DNA from: an uncultured Gemmatimonadota bacterium
GTDB taxonomy: Bacteria > Gemmatimonadota > Gemmatimonadetes > Gemmatimonadales > Gemmatimonadaceae
Direction: 5' to 3'
Length of the DNA: 64,000 nt
Assembly (NCBI GenBank): GCA_902826615.1
Contig: CADEFN010000001.1
Coordinates: 1,116,001 to 1,180,000, forward strand
Shown piece by piece: positions 8,431 to 16,767 of the stretch (positions within the stretch are counted from its first letter, which is position 1; every line of letters begins with the position of its first letter). Position numbers and translations under genes: made by a program. Below the pieces are notes generated by a model. That model saw only the letters and a list, made by a program, of their open reading frames with translations. It ran no database searches and was not told where the DNA came from.

Positions 8431-10191
8431 TCAGGCGGTCCCGGGAGTCCGTGATCGCGCGCTGTTCCAGAGCCAGGCGGCAAGGAGCACCGCACTCGTC
8501 AGGCTTGTCGCCACCTTGATGGATGGCGACGCCGTGCTGGTCGACAGAAAGCCCTCGATGAGCCCGGCGACGAGCAGACTGATGACACAAAAGCCCACCA
8601 GCCGCGCTGCCAGGCGACCACGCATCACCAGCGCATCGCGGCGGCTCCAGGGACCGGGGTTCACCAGGGCCGCGCCGAGCATGAAGCCCGCCGCTCCCGC
8701 GACCCAGATGGCGAAGAGCTCGAGCACGCCGTGGCCGGCAACAAAGGTCCAGAGGTAGTCGAGCAGGCCAACGTTATGGTAGTGCCCCGAGACGGCACCG
8801 ATCAGCAGTCCGTTGAAGGCGAGCGCGAGTAGCGAGCCGACGCCCACAAAGATGCCACCGGCAAAGCAGGAAAAGGCGACACCGATGTTGTTGGTGATGA
8901 TCGCCGACGCCACGTACGGGCGTTCGCCGGCCTGGGCCTCGGCGTATCCACGTCCGATCTTCTTTCGCTCGAGGCCTTCGTCGGCGCGTTCCAGCATGAC
9001 CGCGGGCAGCACCTCCTCGCCTAACGCCGGCCGTTCGCGGAGGGCGGCATACCCCGCGGCGGCCGGAACCGCAAAGGCCAGAAACCCTGCGAGGACGTAC
9101 CCGCGAGCCTCCACCACGGCGCCCGGCGCACCGGTGGCGATGAATTGCCAGAGGTCGCGCCATGTGCTGCGTTCGCTGCGGTAAAGCAAGTTGTGGCCGG
9201 CGGCCACCGCGCGCTCGAGACGCGAGCGGACGTAGGCATCGGCGCGGTAGGTCCGAACCCGGGCGAGGTCGGCTGCCACCTCGCGATAACGCGACGAGAA
9301 GTCGAGCAACTCGCTGGCGTTCAGGGAACTGAGTCCCCGATCGGTGGCCCGCTGAGCCAGGGCCTCGAATTCGTTCCAGCGCGCACTCTTCTGTGCCACC
9401 AGGCGTTGTGCCGCCGCCGACGATGACTTGACACCACGCGGGGCACGAACGGCAAACCGTGAGTTGCGTCTGGCACTTTCGTCCCGCAGCATCTGCTCCA
9501 GGAAGGCGGTGCCGTCCAGATGTCTCCCAGGCACCCGCTCGGCGAAGCGGGTGACCAGCGAGGCGGTGAGGCGCACACGTGTGGCCGGTTCGAGCGAAGG
9601 GGCACGCCCGATGAACTCGCGCAACACACTGAACTCACGGCCATCGAGGAGTGGTGCGCCCAGCGTCGCGTCGGAGGGCTCTGCCAGAGTTCTCCCCGCC
9701 TCCTTCTCCAGCGGCTGATCGCGAACGACCACTGTACCCGCCGCCAGATCGCCGAGGCGCTTGGCGCGCGGATGAATGGCCATCGTGAGGGCGCCGATCA
9801 GATAGGGCGGCGGGAGAAAGTCGGCGATGCGGATGAGATTCCGGACGACGGCGTCGCGCACGGTGATCCCATGACCGGTGTCCTGGATCACCCGGATGCC
9901 CATCTGCTTCTTGCCGGGGGTTTGTCCCTCTCGGAACCCCTCAAAGAACGCAAAGTAACCCCACACGATTGCAAACTGCGCGAAGCCGACGATGGCAAGG
10001 ATGGGCACGCCTGTCACGCGACGCTGCAGCCAGTAGCCCGCGAGGACCATGGAGAGCGCCACGACCAGAAGGATGAACGAGTCGATCAGCGCCGCCAGGG
10101 CACGGCTCCCGAGCCCGGCAATCTCGTAGTCGAGGACCACGTGCTCCGGTGTTTCCACTTCAAAGCGTTGCCGGAGATCCGGGACGGGCAT
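8431..10191 (-). CDS. RDD-domain / SpoIIM-domain fusion membrane protein
   Basis: A 586-residue membrane protein. Residues ~15-175 form an RDD domain: the GSRALAALIDSF start, then hydrophobic helices, then the loop containing EGFREGQTPGKKQMGIRV and the end LGDLAAGTVVV. Residues ~200-575 form a stage II sporulation protein M (DUF95) domain with a cytoplasmic helical part, then membrane segments including NNIGVAFSCFAGGIF and FVAGHGVLELFAIW. In many bacteria RDD and SpoIIM proteins are separate neighbours of MoxR and DUF58 genes; here they are one chain. I start at the ATG whose codon ends at 10191 (MPVPDLRQRF), because the upstream 46 residues look like untranslated leader. No sporulation genes are present, so the SpoIIM name should not be read as sporulation. 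It is divergent from the gene at 10275. Transport or envelope-stress roles are only inferred. Confidence 0.85.
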   Translation of the reverse strand: MPVPDLRQRFEVETPEHVVLDYEIAGLGSRALAALIDSFILLVVALSMVLAGYWLQRRVTGVPILAIVGFAQFAIVWGYFAFFEGFREGQTPGKKQMGIRVIQDTGHGITVRDAVVRNLIRIADFLPPPYLIGALTMAIHPRAKRLGDLAAGTVVVRDQPLEKEAGRTLAEPSDATLGAPLLDGREFSVLREFIGRAPSLEPATRVRLTASLVTRFAERVPGRHLDGTAFLEQMLRDESARRNSRFAVRAPRGVKSSSAAAQRLVAQKSARWNEFEALAQRATDRGLSSLNASELLDFSSRYREVAADLARVRTYRADAYVRSRLERAVAAGHNLLYRSERSTWRDLWQFIATGAPGAVVEARGYVLAGFLAFAVPAAAGYAALRERPALGEEVLPAVMLERADEGLERKKIGRGYAEAQAGERPYVASAIITNNIGVAFSCFAGGIFVGVGSLLALAFNGLLIGAVSGHYHNVGLLDYLWTFVAGHGVLELFAIWVAGAAGFMLGAALVNPGPWSRRDALVMRGRLAARLVGFCVISLLVAGLIEGFLSTSTASPSIKVATSLTSAVLLAAWLWNSARSRTPGTA

Positions 10192-10274
10192 GGGTGCAAA
10201 AGACGTGGGAGGTCCCTTCCTCACCGGGGACGGAGAGGCGAGTATTCCCGAAACCAAACGTCCGAGGGTGTGCA

Positions 10275-11042
10275 ATGCAAACTGGCACGATGCTGCGCCC
10301 CATGTCATTGGGGGAATTGCTCGACGCATCCTTTGGCGTCTACCGGCGTCAGTTTCTTCCGCTCGTCTTCATCGCATTGTTGTGCCAGGCCATTCCGTTG
10401 GCGCTCGGTGTGTACCTGGAGCTGCAGGGAGGTGTGGTGGCCAATCCAGCGCTGTGGGCGGTTAGCGCGATCGCCGCGATCTTGCTTGGGTCCATCGGGT
10501 CAGCCGCGTCCACATTTGTGGTGGCTGAGGCTTATCTGGGCGGGCAGATCACGCCGCAGCAGGCCTTCTCGCGCGCGGTGCCGTTCCTGGGACGGCTCAT
10601 CGCGGCGGCGCTCCTCTCGGCGTTGCTGTACGTCTTTGGTCTGTTGCTCCTTGTCATCCCAGGGATCATCGTGATCTGTGGCCTGGCGGTGACCGCGCCG
10701 GCCATTGTCATCGAGAACCAGCCCAGCGCCACGGCCGGCATGTCCCGGTCGTGGAACCTGAGCAAGGGTCTGCGCATGAAGGTCTTTGTCGCCTTCATCG
10801 TGGTCTTCCTCCTTATCGCCCTGCCCGGCATAGCCCTGGGCGCTGTTGGTCTGGTCGCGGCGGGGGAAGGAACCACCGAACTCGGCCTTACCATCGGGTT
10901 TCTGCTGATCCAGTCGGTGCTGCAGGTGCTCGCCTATCCATTCTTCTACGTACTCACCACCCTGCTGTACTACGATTTCCGTGTGCGCAAGGAAGCCTAC
11001 GACCTCGACATGCTGTCAGCAGCGTTAGGCAGTCCCGCCTGA
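10275..11042 (+). CDS. Multi-pass membrane protein of the MoxR-DUF58 locus
   Basis: A 255-residue integral membrane protein with about six hydrophobic segments. The N-terminus MLRPMSLGELLDASFGVYRRQF is the hallmark of the family often labelled 'glycerophosphoryl diester phosphodiesterase membrane domain' or DUF7544-like. It contains a conserved-looking amphipathic stretch (ENQPSATAGMSRSWNLSKG) between membrane segments. No catalytic domain is attached, so enzymatic activity is not implied. Start at ATG 10275 because the hydrophobic family start follows directly. Its stop TGA overlaps the next ATG (TGATG at 11040-11044), indicating translational coupling. It is divergent from the RDD-SpoIIM gene. 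Confidence 0.75.
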   Translation: MQTGTMLRPMSLGELLDASFGVYRRQFLPLVFIALLCQAIPLALGVYLELQGGVVANPALWAVSAIAAILLGSIGSAASTFVVAEAYLGGQITPQQAFSRAVPFLGRLIAAALLSALLYVFGLLLLVIPGIIVICGLAVTAPAIVIENQPSATAGMSRSWNLSKGLRMKVFVAFIVVFLLIALPGIALGAVGLVAAGEGTTELGLTIGFLLIQSVLQVLAYPFFYVLTTLLYYDFRVRKEAYDLDMLSAALGSPA

Positions 11043-11665
11043 TGCTGCTGCAGGACACCCGGATCCCGGCCGATTCGTTGCGGGGACTCATCGACACGGT
11101 GTTGTCGGGGAGCGCCTATCAGCAGCGGCTGCGTGAGGATCCGTGGGCGCCGATGCGACGGGCCTGGATGTCCCTCATGGATTGGATCGATGCACTGCGC
11201 GCGTCGAATCCGATGGCGTATTCGGCGCTCATCTGGACCATGGTCGGCGTCCTGCTGCTGATTGTGGCCCATGCCGCCTGGGTCGCCGCGCGGACGATTC
11301 ATGCGGGCACGGCACGCGCGGCGGGGGATGTGCCGGAATCCCGTGTCGTGGCCCGCGACGCCGCCTGGTACGCCAGAGAGGCCGAGCGACTGGCCGGCGA
11401 GACGCGTTATGCGGAGGCGATGCAGGCTGACTTCCTGCGACTGGTGCTCGAACTCGATGGGCGGGAGGTGACACGGTACCACCCAAGCAAGACCCCCATC
11501 GAGTATGCGCGCGAGGCCAGGATCAGCGATGAGGCACGCCAGGCGTTTCGCGACCTGATTCGGGTGTTGTACACCCATGCCTTTGCCCGCATCCCAGCCA
11601 GCGAAGCCACCTGGCTCGACTGGCGCACGGCCGCTGCCGCCGATCGTTATGCGCCTGCGCGCTGA
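11042..11665 (+). CDS. DUF4129-domain membrane protein
   Basis: A 207-residue protein with one clear membrane segment (MVGVLLLIVAHAAWVAA, about residues 66-82). A C-terminal cytosolic helical region of the DUF4129 type follows: DAAWYAREAERLAGETRYAEAMQADFLRL and the late segment TPIEYARE..FRDLIRVLYTHAF. DUF4129 domains are often found at the C-terminus of transglutaminase-like proteins in MoxR loci; here it stands alone. It is coupled to the gene before (TGATG) and overlaps the gene after by 17 bases. Likely one component of a membrane complex with DUF4350, MoxR and DUF58 proteins; the function is unknown. Confidence 0.78.
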   Translation: MLLQDTRIPADSLRGLIDTVLSGSAYQQRLREDPWAPMRRAWMSLMDWIDALRASNPMAYSALIWTMVGVLLLIVAHAAWVAARTIHAGTARAAGDVPESRVVARDAAWYAREAERLAGETRYAEAMQADFLRLVLELDGREVTRYHPSKTPIEYAREARISDEARQAFRDLIRVLYTHAFARIPASEATWLDWRTAAAADRYAPAR

Positions 11666-12863
11666 GCTCGCCATCGGTCTGGGCGCCTTCGCCGCCCTCA
11701 TTCTGCTCGCGGTCGCCGCCGGTCGGCGCGGTGCGGGGGAGTTCAGCACCGACTTGCGGACATCGAGTTTTCTCGCGGGTCCCACGGGCACGCAGGCGCT
11801 CGCCGAGGTGTTCGAACGCAGCGGTGGCCAGGTCACCCGCTGGCGTCAGCGACTCTCGCGGCTCGACACCGCACGGGCGAGAGGTACCCTGATCGTGGTG
11901 GTGCAGCCCCTGACGGAGCCCACCGCGGACGATGTGAACCACCTCTTCGAGCTGCAGAGTGCCGGGGCGCACCTCCTGGTCGGCGGGACAAACAACGAAC
12001 TGCTCCTGCGATGCCTCGGCTACACCCTCGACTATCGCGTGACCGACTCGGCCGGCGTGGTCGCACCGAGTGGAGTGGTCCGGAGTGGTGTGTGGACCAC
12101 CCTCAGTCTGTTGCCCGACACTGCGCGGACACTCCCTGCAGAGATGGGGGGCCGCCAGCCATGCCCATCAGCGGCAGTGGCCACCTCTCGCCCAATGCTG
12201 CGCACGCAGGACGACTCAGTGGTGGCGGTGCACTTCGATGGCACCGAAGGTGGGGGCTCGATCATCGCGCTGTCGTCGGCCACACTCATCACCAACGCCG
12301 GGTTGCGTGCGCCTGAACTCGCCGAGCGGTTCGTGGGAGAGCTGCGCGCCATCACCCCGCACGTCATCTTCGATGAGTACCACCAGCAACAGGGTGACGG
12401 TGGGGCGATGGGGCGTGTGGCGCTTGCCTGGAGCACCCGCAGCCCTGTCGGGTGGATGATCTGGCAGCTGGCCGGTGCCGGGCTCCTCGCGTTTCTGGCA
12501 GGCAGTATTCGATTTGGCCCCGTGCGTCAGGCGATCCCGCGGGAACGCCGGTCACCCCTTGAACATGTGAAGGCACTCGCCACCGCGCTCGGCGCCGCGG
12601 GAGGACACGACGCGGCCATTGCGGCGACCATTCGCGGACTGCGCCGCCGCCTGGGTGCGGCCTCCGGAGAAAGCCGTCGACAGATCGTGGGGCGCGACAC
12701 ATGGCGGCGATGGCTCGAAGAGTTACCCGTGCGGTTGCGTGACCCCTCGCAGCGGGCACTGGCCGAACGCCTGGGGCGATTTGCCGCCCCCGGACAAACC
12801 GATGCTGCCGTTCGTTTGGCAGCGCATACCGTGGAGGATGTGTGGGAAGCTCTGCACCACTGA
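11649..12863 (+). CDS. DUF4350-domain protein of the MoxR-DUF58 locus
   Basis: A 404-residue protein. An N-terminal membrane anchor (LAIGLGAFAALILLAVAAG) is followed by a DUF4350 domain in the non-cytoplasmic part: GTQALAEVFERSGGQVTRWR, then a GATase-like Rossmann core with LIVVVQPLTEPT and GAHLLVGG. A second membrane segment (WMIWQLAGAGLLAFLAGSIRFG, near residue 275) and a cytosolic helical tail follow. DUF4350 proteins accompany MoxR ATPases. Start chosen at ATG 11649, giving a 17-base overlap with the DUF4129 gene; it overlaps the MoxR gene by 22 bases at its end. Tight overlaps throughout support a single transcript and complex. Confidence 0.78.
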   Translation: MRLRAELAIGLGAFAALILLAVAAGRRGAGEFSTDLRTSSFLAGPTGTQALAEVFERSGGQVTRWRQRLSRLDTARARGTLIVVVQPLTEPTADDVNHLFELQSAGAHLLVGGTNNELLLRCLGYTLDYRVTDSAGVVAPSGVVRSGVWTTLSLLPDTARTLPAEMGGRQPCPSAAVATSRPMLRTQDDSVVAVHFDGTEGGGSIIALSSATLITNAGLRAPELAERFVGELRAITPHVIFDEYHQQQGDGGAMGRVALAWSTRSPVGWMIWQLAGAGLLAFLAGSIRFGPVRQAIPRERRSPLEHVKALATALGAAGGHDAAIAATIRGLRRRLGAASGESRRQIVGRDTWRRWLEELPVRLRDPSQRALAERLGRFAAPGQTDAAVRLAAHTVEDVWEALHH

Positions 12864-13822
12864 CTGATTCGGAACTGGCCCCACACGTGGCGCTGGCGCA
12901 GGAGATTGCCCGTCAGCTCGACGGCGTGGTGCTCGGGCAGGAAGCGGCCATTCGCGAGGCACTCATGGCGCTCATGGCACGTGGCCACGTGCTGCTGGAA
13001 GGGCCACCGGGTACCGCGAAAACGCTCCTCGTGCGCGCGCTGGCGGTCGCGCTGGGGCTGCGATTCCGGCGCATCCAGTTCACGCCAGACCTCATGCCTT
13101 CGGACATCACTGGCGTGAGCCTGCTGAGTGGAGATCGTTTCGTCTTTCGCGAAGGGCCACTCTTTGCCGATCTCGTCCTCGGCGATGAGATCAACCGTGC
13201 CCCGGCCAAAACACAGGCTGCGATGCTCGAAGCCATGCAGGAACGCAGCGTCACGGTCGACGGGGAGTCGCATCGTCTCAGTGACAGCTTCACCGTGTTT
13301 GCCACGCAGAACCCCATCGAGTTCGAAGGCACCTATCCGCTCCCCGAGGCAGAACTGGACCGCTTTCTGGTCAAGGTGATTCTTCGCTGGCCGTCGGCCG
13401 AAGCAGAACAGGGACTGCTGCAGCGGGTGCTTGGGGGCTTCGACGCCTCGAATGCCGCGAGCTTCGGGGTGCGGCCGGTCACTGATGCCCAGGGGCTCGA
13501 GGCCCTCCGGCAGGCGGTGCGCCGGGTGCGGGTGGAGCCGAGTCTGGTAGGGTACATCACGGCCCTGGTGCGCACCACGCGTGATGCCCCAACCATCACG
13601 TTAGGCGCCTCACCTCGTGCGAGTGTGGCACTCCTCACCATGGCGCAGGCGTCGGCGCTGCTCGATGGACGCACCTACGTGGTCCCCGACGACGTCAAGG
13701 CGCTGGCGGCGCCCGTGTTGCGGCATCGAGTGCAGGTGGCACCGGAACTCGAACTCGAAGGAGTGACACCCGACGCCGCCATTGCGTCGCTGGCCGAACG
13801 GGTCGAGGCACCGCGGGGATGA
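12842..13822 (+). CDS. MoxR-family AAA+ ATPase
   Basis: A 326-residue AAA+ ATPase. Walker A is GPPGTAKT (residues 54-61), Walker B is LVLGDEINRA, and sensor 1 follows in VFATQNPIEFEGTYPLPEAELDRF, the diagnostic MoxR block. The C-terminal lid has TLGASPRASVALLTMAQASALLDGR. MoxR ATPases act as chaperones that assemble or activate partner complexes, usually with a VWA/DUF58 protein, which is the next gene. The start GTG at 12842 lies inside the end of the DUF4350 gene. The stop overlaps the DUF58 start (ATGA at 13819-13822). Position 13599-13606 carries one CGTTAGGC word inside the codons for Leu-Gly. Confidence 0.93.
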   Translation: MGSSAPLTDSELAPHVALAQEIARQLDGVVLGQEAAIREALMALMARGHVLLEGPPGTAKTLLVRALAVALGLRFRRIQFTPDLMPSDITGVSLLSGDRFVFREGPLFADLVLGDEINRAPAKTQAAMLEAMQERSVTVDGESHRLSDSFTVFATQNPIEFEGTYPLPEAELDRFLVKVILRWPSAEAEQGLLQRVLGGFDASNAASFGVRPVTDAQGLEALRQAVRRVRVEPSLVGYITALVRTTRDAPTITLGASPRASVALLTMAQASALLDGRTYVVPDDVKALAAPVLRHRVQVAPELELEGVTPDAAIASLAERVEAPRG

Positions 13823-15141
13823 TTGTCCCGTCGCGCCCCTGGTTCATCGGGGCGGCCGCGCTGGCATGCCTTGCTCCACTCGGCTTTTGGTGGTCCGGGG
13901 CATTGACGCTGCTGGTGGTGGCGGACGTCGTGTGGGTGGCGGCGCTCATTGTGGATGCATGGCGCGTTGTCTCGGAGCCGTGGGACACCCTCGAGGTGAC
14001 CCGTGAGACACCGCCGGCCTTTTCGGTGGGCCGAGCGCTGCCGGTGCGCTGGCGCTGGCACAACCGTGGGCGTCGCGCCGCGCATGTTGAGGTGCGGGAG
14101 TTGTTTCCGGCGGCATTTGGCGACGGTTGGAATGTGCGTCGTATTGTGTCGCTCGCGCCGGGTGCGGTGGCCTGGGAAGAGACCGCGCTGACGCCCAGGG
14201 AGCGCGGGCACGCGCGCGAAGGGCGGTTGTTTCTGCGCCGGCGTGGTCCGTGGGGACTGGTGTGGCGGCATGGTGCACGCGCGCTGGCGTGGGATGTCAC
14301 CGTCTTTCCCGACTTGCAGGCGGTCGCGCTCCGTGCACTGCCTACACAGGCACAGCGACGGCGTGAGGTGGGGCTTCGCAATGTGCGCCGCTTGGGCGAA
14401 GGGCGTGTGTTCGAGAGTTTGCGGGAATGGGTGCCGGGTGACGACACCCGCACCATCGACTGGAAGGCCACCGCCAAACGCGGCAAGCCGATGGCACGGC
14501 AGTATGAAGACGAGCGACGGCAGCAGGTGCTGATTGTCATCGATGCCGGCCGCATGCTGACGGCAAAGTCCGAGGGACGCGCTCGGCTGGAATCGGTGAT
14601 CGACGCCGCATTGCAGCTGGCGTATGCCGCCGTGGAACACGATGACAATGTCGGGCTGATGGTGTTTGCCGATGAGGTGCAGCACTTCATCGCGCCGGCG
14701 CGCGGGCGGCGCGCCCTGCGGCAGATTCTCGAAGCCCTTGCAACGGTGGAGGGCAAACTCGTCGAGCCCGACTATCCCATGGCCTTTGCCCACCTTGCCG
14801 CGCACAACCGCAAGCGGGCGCTCACCGTGGTGTTCACCGACGTGATTGATCGCACCGCCAGCGATGCCCTGGTGGCGCATGTCGGGTCGTTGCGGCCGCG
14901 GCATCTCCCCCTGGCGGTGGCGTTGAGGAATCCTGAGCTCGAGCGGTTGGCGTCCGCGCGTCCGGCCCAGGTCTCGGACGCGTTCGAGCGGGCGGCGGCG
15001 GAGGAACTGCTGCAGGCACGTGAGGAGGCGCTGGCGGATATGCGGGGGCGGGGTGTGCTGATTCTGGACGTGCCGCCGTCGGGGGCTGCGAAGGCGGTGG
15101 TGGAGCAATACACGCAGCTCAAGCGGCGGGCGGCGATCTGA
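13819..15141 (+). CDS. DUF58 (VWA-like) partner of MoxR
   Basis: A 440-residue protein. Two short hydrophobic segments at the N-terminus (residues ~10-45) anchor it, then a beta-rich region follows and then the DUF58 block. That block has LGEGRVFESLREWVPGDDTRTIDWKATAKRGKPMARQYEDER, followed by a VWA-like fold with VLIVIDAGRMLT in the MIDAS position. The MIDAS-like motif reads DAGRM rather than a canonical DxSxS, as in many DUF58 proteins. It is the last gene of the overlapping run and the expected client/partner of the MoxR ATPase. Confidence 0.9.
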   Translation: MIVPSRPWFIGAAALACLAPLGFWWSGALTLLVVADVVWVAALIVDAWRVVSEPWDTLEVTRETPPAFSVGRALPVRWRWHNRGRRAAHVEVRELFPAAFGDGWNVRRIVSLAPGAVAWEETALTPRERGHAREGRLFLRRRGPWGLVWRHGARALAWDVTVFPDLQAVALRALPTQAQRRREVGLRNVRRLGEGRVFESLREWVPGDDTRTIDWKATAKRGKPMARQYEDERRQQVLIVIDAGRMLTAKSEGRARLESVIDAALQLAYAAVEHDDNVGLMVFADEVQHFIAPARGRRALRQILEALATVEGKLVEPDYPMAFAHLAAHNRKRALTVVFTDVIDRTASDALVAHVGSLRPRHLPLAVALRNPELERLASARPAQVSDAFERAAAEELLQAREEALADMRGRGVLILDVPPSGAAKAVVEQYTQLKRRAAI

Positions 15142-15253
15142 GGTTGTGAGTGCATGGTCGGCTCTTGGTGGCGAGCTCTCGCGCGGCGAGCCCAACACTA
15201 GTGAGGCATCAACAGGACGGGGCTGCTGCACCGTGACCATAGGGAAAATGACA

Positions 15254-15283
15254 TTGTGCATTTCTGCAGGGGGGGGGTACTGT
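15254..15283 (+). promoter_or_regulatory. Putative promoter with a G9 tract in its spacer
   Basis: TTGTGC at 15254-15259 and TACTGT at 15278-15283, spacer 18 bases, of which the last nine are G (15269-15277). The elements are weak matches to sigma70 consensus, and the start codon is 33 bases after the -10 element. A tract here would change promoter spacing when its length changes. Confidence 0.35.
15269..15277 (+). repeat. G9 homopolymer tract upstream of the small peptide gene
   Basis: Nine consecutive G residues, 40 bases upstream of the ATG at 15317. It is the second G9 tract noticed in the window; the first is at 1441. Confidence 0.85.
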
Positions 15284-15316
15284 GCGGTACCCTAACGTCA
15301 AGAAGGAGGAGCGCGT

Positions 15317-15511
15317 ATGCTGGCACAGCGACTTCTGATCGGCACGTTGGCTGGCGGACTCATCCTGGCTGCTCCACTTCGCTTTGATGCGGCGCAGCTC
15401 GCCGAAGGAGAAATGCCCATCGTGGCGAACACGGCGTGTGCTGATGGAGGATGCAGCTATGATCCCTCGAGTTTCTGCGGAAGCATCAGCAAGTCGAAGA
15501 ACGGGTTTTGA
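15317..15511 (+). CDS. Small secreted Cys-containing peptide (NVEALA-like precursor)
   Basis: A 64-residue precursor with a strong ribosome-binding site (AAGGAGGA, 15303-15310) 6 bases before the ATG. The N-terminus is a signal-like hydrophobic segment (LLIGTLAGGLILAAP). Then comes AAQLAEGE, which resembles the NVEALA-xGE motif of Bacteroidetes NVEALA peptides. The C-terminal tail has three Cys (41, 46, 54) and ends in Lys-Ser-Lys-Asn-Gly-Phe. NVEALA-type precursors in Bacteroides are encoded with 6-bladed propeller lipoproteins, as here: the stop TGA overlaps the ATG of the propeller gene (TGATG at 15509-15513). It is therefore likely to be made together with the propeller. Role of the peptide is unknown. 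The resemblance is by eye only. Confidence 0.65.
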   Translation: MLAQRLLIGTLAGGLILAAPLRFDAAQLAEGEMPIVANTACADGGCSYDPSSFCGSISKSKNGF

Positions 15512-16680
15512 TGAAGGGGCGCCAACCGCGCCTTTGCGCGTTGACCATGGCGGGGGTTTCCCTCGTCATGGTCATGTCCTGCGACCGCCCCGGGTCAAAC
15601 GTGCCGAACTTGGCTCAGCCTCCGGCAGGCACCCAGCAGCTGTCGGCCGTTTGGCAGTTCGACGGCGATTCGCTCGTCGCTTGGGCGGGGATCTCCGGTG
15701 CCGCACAGCTGGACGACTCATCGGTAGTGTTCGCGGATGTAGGGCAGGGCGCGCTTGTCGTTGTTGACTCGACAGGCGGTCTGATCCGAAAAGTGGGTCG
15801 AAGGGGACCGGGGCCAGGAGAGCACCAGTACATCCAGTGGTTTGGTGCGTGCTCCGATTCTGTTTTGGTCGCCTATGACCCGGCCAAAAACGAGATCGCC
15901 CTGCTTGACACTCAGCTCAAGGTGGTACGGACGGTCCTGACGCCCAGCGATTTGAGTCGCATGTCGGTGTTGGGCTGTCTGGAGGACGAGCGGCTCCTCT
16001 TTGCGCGCGAGCCCTCCATCATAGCGGGCTATGGTCCTCAAGTGTGGCCCCTTGCCCTGGTGAGCGTGCAGCTCACGTCGTCAAAGCTCGATACGGTTGC
16101 AACGCTGTTTGGGCGAGAGATGTTTGTGAGTCAGAAACACACTGCAACCATTCAGGTACCACTCGGCCGCCATACCCTGGTGTCGAGCGCAGATCGCACG
16201 GTATACGCCATGTCAAGTCACGGCGACTCTCTCCTTGTTTTTCAAGATGACGGTCCGCGCACGGTGATCCTCGAGGATTTACCCAGAGGTCTGAGTCGAT
16301 CGGCCCTCCTGTCACGGGCCAAACGCGAAGTCATCGAGGAATTTCCCGAGCGACGGAACCAGCGGGAGGCAGAACGTGTGATCGCGGAAATGGAAATTGG
16401 CGGCAACCCGCCTCGCGCTGAACGACTGCTGGGGACCAGTGACACGACACTCTGGATCGCGCTGCCAACCCCGGTCGATAGTACCCGGCTCTGGATCAAA
16501 TACAGCAACGAAGGCGAGCCACGTGCGCACGTATGGCTCCCCAGCGCATTCCGACCCTTCCTCGCGGACGATTCCTCCATGACGGGCTATCTTCGCGACA
16601 GTACTGGACTGGAATTGCCGCGGCGCTATCGCCTTCGAAGGGTGAACGGCGGCCGTGTGGGGGTCGATCCGCGCCCATAG
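15511..16680 (+). CDS. 6-bladed beta-propeller lipoprotein
   Basis: A 389-residue lipoprotein. The signal sequence ends in VMVMSC (lipobox-like). The repeats are of the 6-bladed propeller type: DDSSVVFADVGQGALVVVDSTGGLIRKVGRRGPGPGEH is the typical first blade with a GRxGxGPGE turn. It ends with LWIKYSNEGEPRAHVWLP. The ATG at 15511 overlaps the peptide stop; an in-frame TTG three bases upstream is an alternative start. It contains a TTA codon outside the TTAGG context at 16276, and its codon use looks slightly less GC-biased than that of its neighbours. Related proteins are abundant in Bacteroidetes and Gemmatimonadota. Function is probably binding on the envelope surface; the ligand is unknown. 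Confidence 0.8.
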   Translation: MKGRQPRLCALTMAGVSLVMVMSCDRPGSNVPNLAQPPAGTQQLSAVWQFDGDSLVAWAGISGAAQLDDSSVVFADVGQGALVVVDSTGGLIRKVGRRGPGPGEHQYIQWFGACSDSVLVAYDPAKNEIALLDTQLKVVRTVLTPSDLSRMSVLGCLEDERLLFAREPSIIAGYGPQVWPLALVSVQLTSSKLDTVATLFGREMFVSQKHTATIQVPLGRHTLVSSADRTVYAMSSHGDSLLVFQDDGPRTVILEDLPRGLSRSALLSRAKREVIEEFPERRNQREAERVIAEMEIGGNPPRAERLLGTSDTTLWIALPTPVDSTRLWIKYSNEGEPRAHVWLPSAFRPFLADDSSMTGYLRDSTGLELPRRYRLRRVNGGRVGVDPRP

Positions 16681-16767
16681 TCTGGCGCCCGTTGTCGTTG
16701 ACCCTCCCCGTCCGGAGAGCGAGTTTCCGTTCAGCAGAACCGCCACTCACTCTCGCGAATCCGGCAT

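Noticed and set aside
8431-10191. Sporulation function from the SpoIIM domain
   Set aside because: No other sporulation gene is present and the neighbours are those of the non-sporulation MoxR locus.
9520-10674. Long plus-strand open frame opposite the RDD-SpoIIM gene
   Set aside because: High-GC antisense shadow. Its composition (Arg/Gly/His-rich) is typical of antisense frames and it runs through the divergent promoter.
13675-15261. Minus-strand open frame opposite the DUF58 gene
   Set aside because: The DUF58 gene with its overlapping start is clear; the antisense frame has no motif.
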